NCBI GenBank assembly: GCA_947367415.1
Contig: CANBEE010000014.1
Span: forward strand, 1 to 18,648
Length of the DNA: 18,648 bases
Reading direction: 5' to 3'
From: an uncultured Bacteroidales bacterium
GTDB taxonomy: Bacteria; Bacteroidota; Bacteroidia; Bacteroidales; Bacteroidaceae
The notes under the pieces are model-generated. The model ran no database searches. It was not told where the DNA came from and saw nothing but the letters and a program-made list of their open reading frames with translations. A program made the position numbers and the translations under genes. Shown here one piece after another: positions 1 to 7,435 of this stretch. Positions within the stretch are counted from its first letter, which is position 1. Each line of letters starts with the position of its first letter.

Positions 1-37
1 GAATAATAGTATTAACAACAGCTTCCTCAAACATAGT

Positions 38-67
38 CACCCCTCCTTGGGAGGGGAAGGGGGAGGC
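38..67. repeat. GC-rich palindromic intergenic repeat, copy 1
   Basis: CCCCTCC at 40-46 pairs perfectly with GGAGGGG at 50-56 across a 3-nt loop (TTG). A G-rich tail (AAGGGGGAGGC) follows to 67. The same design recurs at 486-504 and 584-609, so this is a dispersed intergenic repeat. It lies 20 bp before the gcvH start. No T-run follows, so a terminator role is weak. The rest of 1-86 shows no gene. Confidence 0.75.
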
Positions 68-86
68 CGTTAAATTTAACAGTTTT

Positions 87-464
87 ATGAGCAAAGTAAT
101 CGAAGGCATCAAGTATGCCGACTCACACGAATGGGTCAAAGTAGAAGGTAATGTAGGTTTCATCGGTATCAGCGACTATGCACAGCACTCACTGGGCGAT
201 ATCGTGTATGTAGACCTTCCCTCAGAAGGTGATGAAATCAGCAAGGGCGAAGAGTTTGGCGCTGTAGAAAGTGTAAAGGCTGCCAGCGACCTCTATTCAC
301 CCGTTAGCGGTACCATCATCGAGATCAACAGCGCACTGGAGAGTGAGCCCGAACTCATCAACCAGGATGCTTACGAGAACTGGATCATCAAGGTTGAACT
401 TGCTGACCCTTCAGAGCTCGACAGCCTGCTCGATGCTGCTGCATACGAGAAGATCTGTGAGTAA
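87..464 (+). CDS. gcvH: Glycine cleavage system H protein (lipoyl carrier)
   Basis: GcvH carries the aminomethyl group on a swinging lipoyl arm between the P, T and L proteins of the cytosolic glycine cleavage system. The 125-residue length is normal for the family. The start reads MSKVIEGIKYADSHEWVKVE, the usual H-protein opening with the SHEW motif. The lipoylation site is in GAVESVKAASD, with Lys64 as the attachment residue, followed by the SPVSG turn at 71-75 and the NWIIKVE strand near 98-104. It precedes gcvPA and gcvPB on the same strand. The 157-bp gap to gcvPA is unusually long for this operon and holds two palindromic repeats. gcvT may lie just upstream of the window, but that cannot be seen. 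Confidence 0.97.
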   Translation: MSKVIEGIKYADSHEWVKVEGNVGFIGISDYAQHSLGDIVYVDLPSEGDEISKGEEFGAVESVKAASDLYSPVSGTIIEINSALESEPELINQDAYENWIIKVELADPSELDSLLDAAAYEKICE

Positions 465-485
465 GGAAGGAGATGCCTTTCCCAC

Positions 486-504
486 CCCTCTCCCAAGGAG
501 AGGG
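486..504. repeat. GC-rich palindromic intergenic repeat, copy 2 (inverted)
   Basis: CCCTCTCC at 486-493 pairs with GGAGAGGG at 497-504 over a CAA loop, a perfect 8-bp stem. Its reverse complement has the same CTCC-TTG-GGAG core and G-rich tail as copies 1 and 3, so it sits in opposite orientation. It starts 21 bp after the gcvH stop. Confidence 0.7.
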
Positions 505-555
505 AGCTTCACACATCGCTGCAACTGTATATAATATTGAATAATATAATCTCCG

Positions 556-609
556 CTAACCCCTTTCGTTGGATTAGTATTCACCTCCTTGGGAGGGGTT
601 AGGGGAGCC
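556..609. repeat. GC-rich palindromic intergenic repeat, copy 3, with overlapping larger stem
   Basis: CCTCC at 584-588 pairs with GGAGG at 592-596 over TTG, followed by a G-rich tail to about 609. A second, mutually exclusive pairing is possible: CTAACCCC at 556-563 with GGGGTTAG at 595-602. The element ends about 12 bp before the gcvPA ATG, so it would be in that gene's leader if gcvH and gcvPA are co-transcribed. Whether the two folds act as a switch is speculation. Confidence 0.65.
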
Positions 610-621
610 TTTCCATCAACC

Positions 622-1968
622 ATGAACAAATACATACCCCACACACCTGACGACATCCGTCAGATGCTCGACAAGATTGGCGTCGATAGTATCGACGACC
701 TCTTCGCCGATATCCCCGAGAGCGTACGTCTGCAGAAAGAATACGACCTGCCCGAAGCCATGTCTGAAGAGGAGATACGTGCTTACTTCAAGGCTCTTGG
801 CGAGCAGAACCAACAGCAGGTTATTTTCGCAGGTGGCGGTGCATACGACCACTACACCCCATCTGCCATAGATGCCCTACTTTCACGTAGCGAGTTCCTC
901 ACCGCCTACACACCCTACCAACCGGAAATCTCGCAAGGTACCTTGCAGTATATATTCGAATACCAGAGTCACATCTGCGAACTCACAGGCATGGACTGCA
1001 CCAACGCCTCCATGTATGATGGTGCTACGGCCGCTGTTGAAGCTATCTTCATGGCCGTGGCTCAGGCTAAGAAGAAAAATCGCGTATTGGTGTCAGCTAC
1101 GATAAACCCCACATTGGTCTCAATCATCAACACTTATGCCAAGTATAAGGGCATCAACGTAGATATCATCCCCGAAGCAAACGGACACACCGATCGCGCA
1201 GCTATGCAGGCCATGCTGGCCGAAGGCGATGTGGCTGGCGTACTCGTAGGTTCGCCCAACCACTATGGCATCATCGAGGACTACACCGGCTTTGCCGACG
1301 ATATCCATGCCGCCAAGGCTCTCATGATTATGCATTGCGACCCCTCATCGCTGGCCGTGCTAAAGACACCGGCTGCATGGGGCGCCGACATTGCTTGTGG
1401 CGACGGTCAGCCCTTGGGTATACCTCTGAGCTTCGGTGGTCCTTATGTGGGATTCCTCGCCTGCAAGAAGGAACTGGTGCGCAAGCTACCCGGACGTATC
1501 GTTGGTGCCACCAAGGATGTAGACGGCAAGCGTGCTTTCGTACTCACCCTGCAGGCTCGCGAGCAACATATCCGTCGTGAAAAGGCCAACAGTAACATCT
1601 GCTCCAACCAGTCGCTCATGGCATTGCACATCACCATCTACCTTGCACTGATGGGCAAGCAGGGGCTGCGCGAAGTGAACGAGCAGAGCTACGGTGCCGC
1701 CCATTATCTGCACGATGAACTGGTGAAGACAGGGCTCTTCACTCCCGTCTTCCCCGATGCTCCGTTCCTCAAGGAGTTTGCCTTACGTGCCACTCTGCCC
1801 GTCAAGGCATTGCAAGAATACCTCGCCAAACAAGGTTACATGGCCGGTATAGCTTTGGGCGACTGTCGTGAAGGCATGGACGACTGCATCCTCTTCTGCG
1901 CTACAGAGAAGCGCACCAAAAGGCAGATTGACGAACTTGTTAAACTTATCAAGGAGGTACAGCTATGA
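622..1968 (+). CDS. gcvPA: Glycine dehydrogenase (decarboxylating) subunit 1
   Basis: This is the N-terminal half of the P-protein. With GcvPB it forms the PLP enzyme that decarboxylates glycine and loads the aminomethyl group onto lipoyl-GcvH. The product is 448 residues, normal for stand-alone GcvPA. Family blocks visible are AYTPYQPEISQGTLQY (95-110), NASMYDGATA (128-137), GDGQPLGIPLSFGGPYVGF (261-279), PGRIVG (290-295) and REQHIRREKANSN (313-325). I chose ATG 622 because it gives the typical opening MNKYIPHTPDDIRQML; an in-frame ATG at 589 would add 11 residues encoded by repeat copy 3. The last codons overlap the gcvPB start by 4 bp (ATGA), indicating translational coupling. Many Bacteroides carry one fused gcvP, so the split form is a mild lineage clue. 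Confidence 0.96.
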   Translation: MNKYIPHTPDDIRQMLDKIGVDSIDDLFADIPESVRLQKEYDLPEAMSEEEIRAYFKALGEQNQQQVIFAGGGAYDHYTPSAIDALLSRSEFLTAYTPYQPEISQGTLQYIFEYQSHICELTGMDCTNASMYDGATAAVEAIFMAVAQAKKKNRVLVSATINPTLVSIINTYAKYKGINVDIIPEANGHTDRAAMQAMLAEGDVAGVLVGSPNHYGIIEDYTGFADDIHAAKALMIMHCDPSSLAVLKTPAAWGADIACGDGQPLGIPLSFGGPYVGFLACKKELVRKLPGRIVGATKDVDGKRAFVLTLQAREQHIRREKANSNICSNQSLMALHITIYLALMGKQGLREVNEQSYGAAHYLHDELVKTGLFTPVFPDAPFLKEFALRATLPVKALQEYLAKQGYMAGIALGDCREGMDDCILFCATEKRTKRQIDELVKLIKEVQL

Positions 1969-3422
1969 AATACTACGATAAACTGATATTTGAGATTTCA
2001 CGCCCTGGACGCGTAGGCTATAGCCTCCCCAAATCAGAATTGACAATTGGCAATTCACAATTCACAATTCCCGCCAACCTGCTTCGCGAGACACCTGCCG
2101 AGCTTCCCGAAGTGAGCGAACTGGATGTGGTGCGCCACTATACCAACGTATCGAACAAGAATTTCGGTGTGGAGACAGGCTTCTACCCCTTGGGCAGCTG
2201 CACCATGAAGTACAACCCCAAGATTAACGAAGAGATTGCCCACCATCCCTCCTTCTGCGGTTTGCACCCTCTGCAAAATGAGGAGAGCGTGCAGGGTGCG
2301 CTGGCCATATACTACCATACGGCACGCGCACTGAGCGAGCTCACGGGACTGGCCGACTTCACTTTGACACCCTTTGCCGGTGCACATGGCGAGCTCACCG
2401 GACTCATGGTGATGCGTCAATACCACCTGCTGCGTGGCGATACCAAGCGTACCCGTGTTATCGTACCCGATAGTGCACACGGAACCAACCCAGCCAGTGC
2501 TGCTGTTTGCGGACTTGAAATCGTGGAGGTGAAATCCACAGCCAATGGTACCGTCGACACCAACGACCTCAAGGGCCTGCTCGATGACACTATTGCAGGT
2601 ATTATGATGACCAATCCCAACACCCTCGGTATCTACGAGACTCAGGTCGTGGAGATTGCCCGTCTCGTACATGAGGCAGGCGGATTGCTCTACTACGATG
2701 GAGCCAACCTCAACCCGATGCTCGGTGCCTCACGCCCCGGCGATATGGGCTTTGACATCATGCATATCAACCTGCACAAGACATTCTCTACACCTCACGG
2801 TGGAGGTGGCCCCGGTAGCGGTCCTGTAGGCGTAGCTGCACACTTGGTAGATTGCCTGCCCAATCCGAGAGTCGTAAAGGAAGAGAATGGTAAGTTCAAA
2901 ATTCAGCATTCTGAATCCGCTTGCGGCCGTGTAGCTGCCTTCATGGGCAACTTCGGTGTGGTGATGAAAGCCTATACCTATATATTAAGTCTGGGCAAGG
3001 ACATCAAGCATGTGGGTCCCATCGCCACGCTCAATGCCAACTATGTAAAGGAGAGCCTGCGAGATGCCTACTACCTCCCCGTCGACACGGTATGCAAGCA
3101 CGAGTTTGTCTTCGATGGCTTGGCCGACAAGAGCACTGGTGTCACCACACTCGACATCGCCAAGCGCCTGCTCGACTATGGCTATCATGCTCCTACCATC
3201 TACTTCCCGCTGCTCTTCCACCAGAGCATCATGATAGAGCCTACGGAGACCGAGTCGAAGGAGACACTCGATGACTTTATCGACATCATGCACCGCGTGG
3301 CCGAGGAGGCCCTCTCTGATCCCGACATGGTGAAGAGCGCTCCGCACACTACGCCTGTGCGCCGACTCGACGAGACTACAGCAGCCAAGAATCCGCTGAT
3401 TAAGTATCGCGACCTTAATTGA
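1965..3422 (+). CDS. gcvPB: Glycine dehydrogenase (decarboxylating) subunit 2
   Basis: This is the PLP-carrying half of the split P-protein, 485 residues. The opening LIFEISRPGRVGYSLP is typical, followed by LPEVSELDVVRHYT (47-60) and GFYPLGSCTMKYNPKINE (72-89). The PLP Schiff-base lysine is Lys272 in HINLHKTFSTPHGGGGPG, and AHGTNPASAA (171-180) and YYDGANLNP (243-251) are also family blocks. The start overlaps the gcvPA stop. One oddity is residues 25-36 (ELTIGNSQFTIP), encoded by five 7-bp repeats where other GcvPB proteins such as that of B. subtilis have a DVPEV-type segment of about equal length. The catalytic regions are intact, so I expect an active subunit. Confidence 0.97.
   Translation: MKYYDKLIFEISRPGRVGYSLPKSELTIGNSQFTIPANLLRETPAELPEVSELDVVRHYTNVSNKNFGVETGFYPLGSCTMKYNPKINEEIAHHPSFCGLHPLQNEESVQGALAIYYHTARALSELTGLADFTLTPFAGAHGELTGLMVMRQYHLLRGDTKRTRVIVPDSAHGTNPASAAVCGLEIVEVKSTANGTVDTNDLKGLLDDTIAGIMMTNPNTLGIYETQVVEIARLVHEAGGLLYYDGANLNPMLGASRPGDMGFDIMHINLHKTFSTPHGGGGPGSGPVGVAAHLVDCLPNPRVVKEENGKFKIQHSESACGRVAAFMGNFGVVMKAYTYILSLGKDIKHVGPIATLNANYVKESLRDAYYLPVDTVCKHEFVFDGLADKSTGVTTLDIAKRLLDYGYHAPTIYFPLLFHQSIMIEPTETESKETLDDFIDIMHRVAEEALSDPDMVKSAPHTTPVRRLDETTAAKNPLIKYRDLN
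2038..2072 (+). repeat. Heptamer tandem repeat (AATTSNC x5) inside gcvPB
   Basis: Five consecutive 7-bp units fit AATTSNC: AATTGAC at 2038, AATTGGC at 2045, AATTCAC at 2052 and 2059, AATTCCC at 2066. The array is coding, spanning codons 25-36 of gcvPB. It is AT-rich against a GC-rich gene. Because 7 is not a multiple of 3, the repeat does not appear as a peptide repeat. Confidence 0.85.
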
Positions 3423-3433
3423 CAACCCCATTG

Positions 3434-3469
3434 GATTGCTGCCCGGCATTACAGTCCCGGGCAGCAATC
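3434..3469 (+). terminator. Strong hairpin after gcvPB, probable terminator
   Basis: A perfect 13-bp GC-rich stem is formed by GATTGCTGCCCGG (3434-3446) and CCGGGCAGCAATC (3457-3469) with a 10-nt loop. It begins 12 bp after the gcvPB stop. The following sequence (ATTGTATTAGCTTATT) is only moderately T-rich, so termination may be partial, or the stem may protect the 3' end of the gcv mRNA. Confidence 0.7.
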
Positions 3470-3502
3470 ATTGTATTAGCTTATTGATAAACAAACGTAA
3501 AA

Positions 3503-5524
3503 ATGAAAAAGAACACTCTCAAGCGACTGCTCCTGGGCATACTGATGTTGCCGGCAGCGCATGCCTTTGCACAGGTGGCTACCCCCACCCACAGTATCGA
3601 ACAGACCTTCACCATCCCTTCTCCCAACTACAAGGTGAGTCCTTACACTGGACTCGACCGCCAAGGATGGATTGATGTTGCCGAATGGCTACTCGACGGT
3701 GCCTTCACCTACATCCGTGACATTGATGATCCGATGTATTTTCCCAAGCAGTTCGACAAGACCTACCCCAGAGACAATGGACAAGTTCCTACAGCCAAGC
3801 TTGAGGGTTTCTGCCGCACGCTCTTCCTCGCAGCTCCGCTCTTGAAGGAGAACCCCGACTTGACACTCAACGGCATCAAAGTGGCCGACTATTACCGCCA
3901 CCAGTTGCTCAACCTCATCAATCCCAAGAGCCCCAGCTACATCAAGCACCGTGCACCCAATGGTGGCCCCAGCCAGATATTGGTAGAGTTCGGTGCATTG
4001 GCCATCTCGCTCTCTACAGCCAAGAATGTGCTTTGGGATCCCCTTACACAGGCTCAGAAAGATGAGTTGGCAGCCACCATGCTCAGCTATGGTAATGGCC
4101 CCACCATCGGCAGCAACTGGATGTTTTTCAATGTCTTTGTCATCAGCTTCTTCAAGGAGCAAGGATACGAAGTCAACGACTGGCGCATGGAGGACTGTCT
4201 GAAGAAACTCCTCGCCCTGTATCGTGGCGAAGGATGGTACAACGATGCTCCTGCCTATGACTACTACAGCATGTGGGCCTTCCAGATGTACGGTCCCATA
4301 TGGGCACAGATGTACGGTCACTTCTATCCCGAGTATGCAGCACAGTTCATGAAGAATCAGCTCGACCTCGTTGACAACTATCCTTATATGTTCAACGCCG
4401 ATGGACGCATGAACATGTGGGGCCGAAGCATCCCCTACCGCTTTGGTGCAGTAGTACCTTTGGCACTGCTCGGCTACCAAAAAGATGCCGATATCAACTT
4501 CGGTTGGATGCGTCGCATAGCCTCTTCTACCCTGCTTCAGTTTGCCCAGAACCCCAACTTCCTTGAGGACAATGTCCCCACTCTTGGCTTCTATGGCCCC
4601 TACGAACCAGCCGTACAAATCTACAGCTGCCGAGGCAGTGTATACTGGTGTGGTAAAGCATTTCTTGCTCTGCTGCTCCCTGCAGACAATCCTTTCTGGA
4701 CAGCCAAGGAAAACAATGGTCCATGGGAGAAGGAGCTCAAGAAGGGCAACGTATACAACAAGCTGCAGCCCGCCACCAACCTGATGATTACCGACTATCC
4801 CAACGTCGGTGGTGCCGAGATGCGTTCATGGTGTCATGAGACAGTTGCCAACGACTGGCAGAAGTTCCGCAGCTCAGAGAACTACAACAAGCTGGCCTAC
4901 CACACCGAGTTCCCCTGGATGGCCGACGGGAAGAATGGTGAGGTATCAATGAACTACGCCACCAAGAATGCCAAGAATCAGTGGGAAGTGTTGCGCCTCT
5001 ACACCTTCAAGAGCTTTGAGGAAGGCATCTACCGCCGCGACGCCGAGCTAGAGACAAACCGCGACATCAAGTACAACCTGGCCGATATCCCCCTCCCCAA
5101 TGGAGTGCTCCGCATCGACAGAGTATCTGTTCCTACAGCCACAACAATCCGTCTGGGACATTACACCCTGCCCAAGGTCGAGGACAAGACATTCAGCATC
5201 GAGAAATCAAAGCAGGTACCCGATGCTGTCATCATCGGCAATGGCGAGTACAAGCTGGCTACAGTGCCCCTCTACGGATGGGACAAGACTAGTGTACACT
5301 ATCCCACAGGCCTGCATCCTGTAAGCGATCAGTGCAGCCTCATTATGAGCGAGAAAGCAGTCGATGGCCAGCACATCATTGTGACCCTCCACCTGTGGAA
5401 GAAGGGCAACAAGGCATTCAGCAAGAAAGAGCTCAGCCCCGTCACCTCTGTCAAGGTCGCCGACGACCTCAGCAGCGTAGAGATTACCATGGCCGACAAG
5501 AGCATCAAGAAGGTAACCTTCTGA
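3503..5524 (+). CDS. Secreted DUF2264 protein (putative uronic-acid glycosidase)
   Basis: This 673-residue exported protein has a signal peptide of about 23 residues ending AFA, with Gln24 as the likely mature N-terminus. There is no lipobox cysteine. Residues about 40-410 match the DUF2264 fold (Pfam PF10022, probably an alpha/alpha barrel): GRxL-like block AKLEGFCRTLFLAAPLL (98-114), NWMFFNV (205-211), GWYNDAPAYDYYSMWAFQM (244-262) and GRSIPYRFG (307-315). The remaining 260 residues look beta-rich. From memory, DUF2264 proteins are linked to CAZy family GH154, reported with beta-glucuronidase activity; I hold that link at moderate confidence. The neighbours, a pectate lyase and a GH2 glucuronidase-like enzyme, fit a role on uronic-acid-containing oligosaccharides. 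No T9SS tail is present, so a periplasmic location is likely. I cannot name the catalytic residues. Confidence 0.85.
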   Translation: MKKNTLKRLLLGILMLPAAHAFAQVATPTHSIEQTFTIPSPNYKVSPYTGLDRQGWIDVAEWLLDGAFTYIRDIDDPMYFPKQFDKTYPRDNGQVPTAKLEGFCRTLFLAAPLLKENPDLTLNGIKVADYYRHQLLNLINPKSPSYIKHRAPNGGPSQILVEFGALAISLSTAKNVLWDPLTQAQKDELAATMLSYGNGPTIGSNWMFFNVFVISFFKEQGYEVNDWRMEDCLKKLLALYRGEGWYNDAPAYDYYSMWAFQMYGPIWAQMYGHFYPEYAAQFMKNQLDLVDNYPYMFNADGRMNMWGRSIPYRFGAVVPLALLGYQKDADINFGWMRRIASSTLLQFAQNPNFLEDNVPTLGFYGPYEPAVQIYSCRGSVYWCGKAFLALLLPADNPFWTAKENNGPWEKELKKGNVYNKLQPATNLMITDYPNVGGAEMRSWCHETVANDWQKFRSSENYNKLAYHTEFPWMADGKNGEVSMNYATKNAKNQWEVLRLYTFKSFEEGIYRRDAELETNRDIKYNLADIPLPNGVLRIDRVSVPTATTIRLGHYTLPKVEDKTFSIEKSKQVPDAVIIGNGEYKLATVPLYGWDKTSVHYPTGLHPVSDQCSLIMSEKAVDGQHIIVTLHLWKKGNKAFSKKELSPVTSVKVADDLSSVEITMADKSIKKVTF

Positions 5525-5558
5525 TACCAACAGCAAAAACGAAGTCATAACCTCATAA

Positions 5559-7334
5559 ATGATGAAAAAGAATATCCTACTATCCTTGCTTCTGGCATCG
5601 AGCCTGGGCCTCGTGGCGCAGACCGACAGCTTGCCAGCATTCCCCGGTGCCGATGGCTATGGCCGCTACGTGACTGGCGGCCGTGGTGGCAAGATACTGC
5701 ACGTGACCAATCTGAACGACACCGGACAGGGCTCATTGCGCTGGGCTATTGCGCAGAGCGGCGCCCGCATCATCGTGTTTGATGTATCGGGTACCATAGA
5801 GCTCAAGTCGCAGCTCAGTGTCAAGAACGGCAACCTCACAATCGCAGGCCAGACAGCTCCCGGCGACGGAATCTGCCTGAAGGGACACACCATGAACCTC
5901 GATGCCCACAACGTAATCATACGCTACATCCGTTGCCGCATGGGCGACGAGCGAGCCGTAGAGAACGATGCCATGTGGGGCCGCAACCGCAAAGGAATCA
6001 TCCTTGACCACTGCACCATGAGTTGGAGCACCGATGAGTGTGCCTCCTTCTATGGCAACAAGGAATTCACCATGCAGTGGTGCCTTGTCAGCGAGAGTCT
6101 CAACACCTCCGTGCATGGCAAGGGCAGCCACGGCTATGGCGGCATCTGGGGCGGCGAGGGAGCTACCTTCCACCACAACCTCATGGCCCATCACAAGAGC
6201 CGTGTGCCCCGTCTCTGCGGTAGCCGATACACAGGCCGTCCCGAGGATGAGCGTGTTGACCTGCGCAACAACGTCTTCTACAACTGGAGCGACAACAGCG
6301 GATATGCCGGTGAAGGCGGTTCATACAACTTCGTCAACAACTATTACAAGCCAGGCCCGGCTACAGCCAAGAAGAACAGCGTCGTACACCGTATCTTCTC
6401 GCCCAATGCCGATGATGGCAAGAACACCAATAAGAAAGGCGTGTGGGGACAGTTCTTTGTAGGCGGCAACTACTTCGACAACACCTGCCCCAACATACAG
6501 AGCAACTCCACTGCGATGAAGAACATCGACAAGGTCAATGCCGACAACAAGGCCGGCATACACCCCAACGGCTCTGTGCCCGATAGCATCAAGCTCCACG
6601 CCGACTCAGAGTATGCTATGGCCCCCGTGTTCCAACACACCGCAGCCATCGCCTATGAGAAAGTGCTGGCCTATGTAGGAGCATCGCTCATGCGCGATAC
6701 CATAGACCGCCGTATCGTGCGTGAGGTCAAGGAAGGCACCAACACCTACAAAGGCTCAAAGAGCAAGATGCTCGGCATCATCGACTCCCAGGCCGATACC
6801 GAAGGCTACCCCACCTACGCACAAGGTCCTCAGCTTCGCGACACCGACAACGACGGTATCCCCGATGCTTGGGAGCGTGCCAATGGGCTCAACTCCGAGA
6901 GCGATGCCGATGCCTCACAAGAATTCCCCAACGCAGGTGGCTACACCGCCATTGAGGTGTACATCAACAGCCTCGTAGAGCATATCACGAAGGCGTGTCT
7001 AGCCGATACGGAGCAGGAAAGCACCGAATTCTTCCCCACCTACGTGCAGCCCAGCTACACAGAGGAAGACTACATCGACACCTCCATCGAGGCAACCACC
7101 CACGACGGCGCCTACCTTACCGACAATGGAGTATTGGTCTACACCCTCAGCAACAGCCAGCAGGTAAGCATAAAGCTGCTGGCGGTAAACGGCATTGAGA
7201 TACACAAAGCCAGTTTCTTCCAACAGTCTGGTACGCACCAATACACACTCCCCACATCGATAGCTCCGGGAATGTACATCTGTCAAGTCACGTTAGGCGA
7301 TTATCCACTGAGCATAAAGACCATGATGCGATAA
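5559..7334 (+). CDS. Pectate lyase (PL1-like) with T9SS-type C-terminal domain
   Basis: This 591-residue exported beta-helix protein probably cleaves a polygalacturonate-like chain by beta-elimination. The signal peptide is residues 1-20, cut A|Q. The lyase domain (about 25-380) shows FPGADGYGRYVTGGRGG (28-44), LNDTGQGSLRWAI (52-64), GQTAPGDGI (97-105), LDHCTMSWSTDE (149-160) and HHKSRVPRL (211-219), which resembles the RxPR active-site region of PL1 enzymes. A calcium-type motif DTDNDGIPDAWE is at 428-439. Residues about 520-591 resemble the Por/T9SS sorting domain, with VSIKLLAVNGIEI, a PGMYICQV strand and a basic end. The two in-frame ATGs at 5559 and 5562 are equally plausible. The gap to the DUF2264 gene is 34 bp, so co-transcription is likely. 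PL1 assignment is by motif, and the substrate is inferred. Confidence 0.88.
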   Translation: MMKKNILLSLLLASSLGLVAQTDSLPAFPGADGYGRYVTGGRGGKILHVTNLNDTGQGSLRWAIAQSGARIIVFDVSGTIELKSQLSVKNGNLTIAGQTAPGDGICLKGHTMNLDAHNVIIRYIRCRMGDERAVENDAMWGRNRKGIILDHCTMSWSTDECASFYGNKEFTMQWCLVSESLNTSVHGKGSHGYGGIWGGEGATFHHNLMAHHKSRVPRLCGSRYTGRPEDERVDLRNNVFYNWSDNSGYAGEGGSYNFVNNYYKPGPATAKKNSVVHRIFSPNADDGKNTNKKGVWGQFFVGGNYFDNTCPNIQSNSTAMKNIDKVNADNKAGIHPNGSVPDSIKLHADSEYAMAPVFQHTAAIAYEKVLAYVGASLMRDTIDRRIVREVKEGTNTYKGSKSKMLGIIDSQADTEGYPTYAQGPQLRDTDNDGIPDAWERANGLNSESDADASQEFPNAGGYTAIEVYINSLVEHITKACLADTEQESTEFFPTYVQPSYTEEDYIDTSIEATTHDGAYLTDNGVLVYTLSNSQQVSIKLLAVNGIEIHKASFFQQSGTHQYTLPTSIAPGMYICQVTLGDYPLSIKTMMR

Positions 7335-7435
7335 CTCCTTTGTCAAATAGCTAGCTTAAACACCTTATCCCTTCTCCAGTAGATTCTAGTATAATCATGC
7401 AGAGAGGGGATTATTCAAATACTTAGAACCACGAT
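7335..7435 (+). other. 101-bp intergenic gap between lyase and GH2 genes
   Basis: I see no gene, strong hairpin or clear TAnnTTTG promoter here. A TATAAT string lies near 7390, but that is not the usual Bacteroidetes promoter form. The gap may hold a weak internal promoter or simply be read through. Confidence 0.4.

Noticed and set aside
1..86. Glycine riboswitch ahead of gcvH
   Set aside because: Only 86 bp are visible, taken up partly by a palindromic repeat; no paired aptamer pattern can be recognised.
589..621. In-frame upstream ATG for gcvPA
   Set aside because: It would add MGGVRGAFPST, encoded by the G-rich intergenic repeat; the conserved protein begins at ATG 622.
3689..4618. 309-codon open frame on the - strand opposite the DUF2264 gene
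   Set aside because: Its frame follows the strong codon-position bias of the real gene, it has no recognisable motif, and the + strand product is a clear family member. The similar long antisense frames at 2055-2672, 7478-8260 and 11275-12141 are rejected for the same reason.
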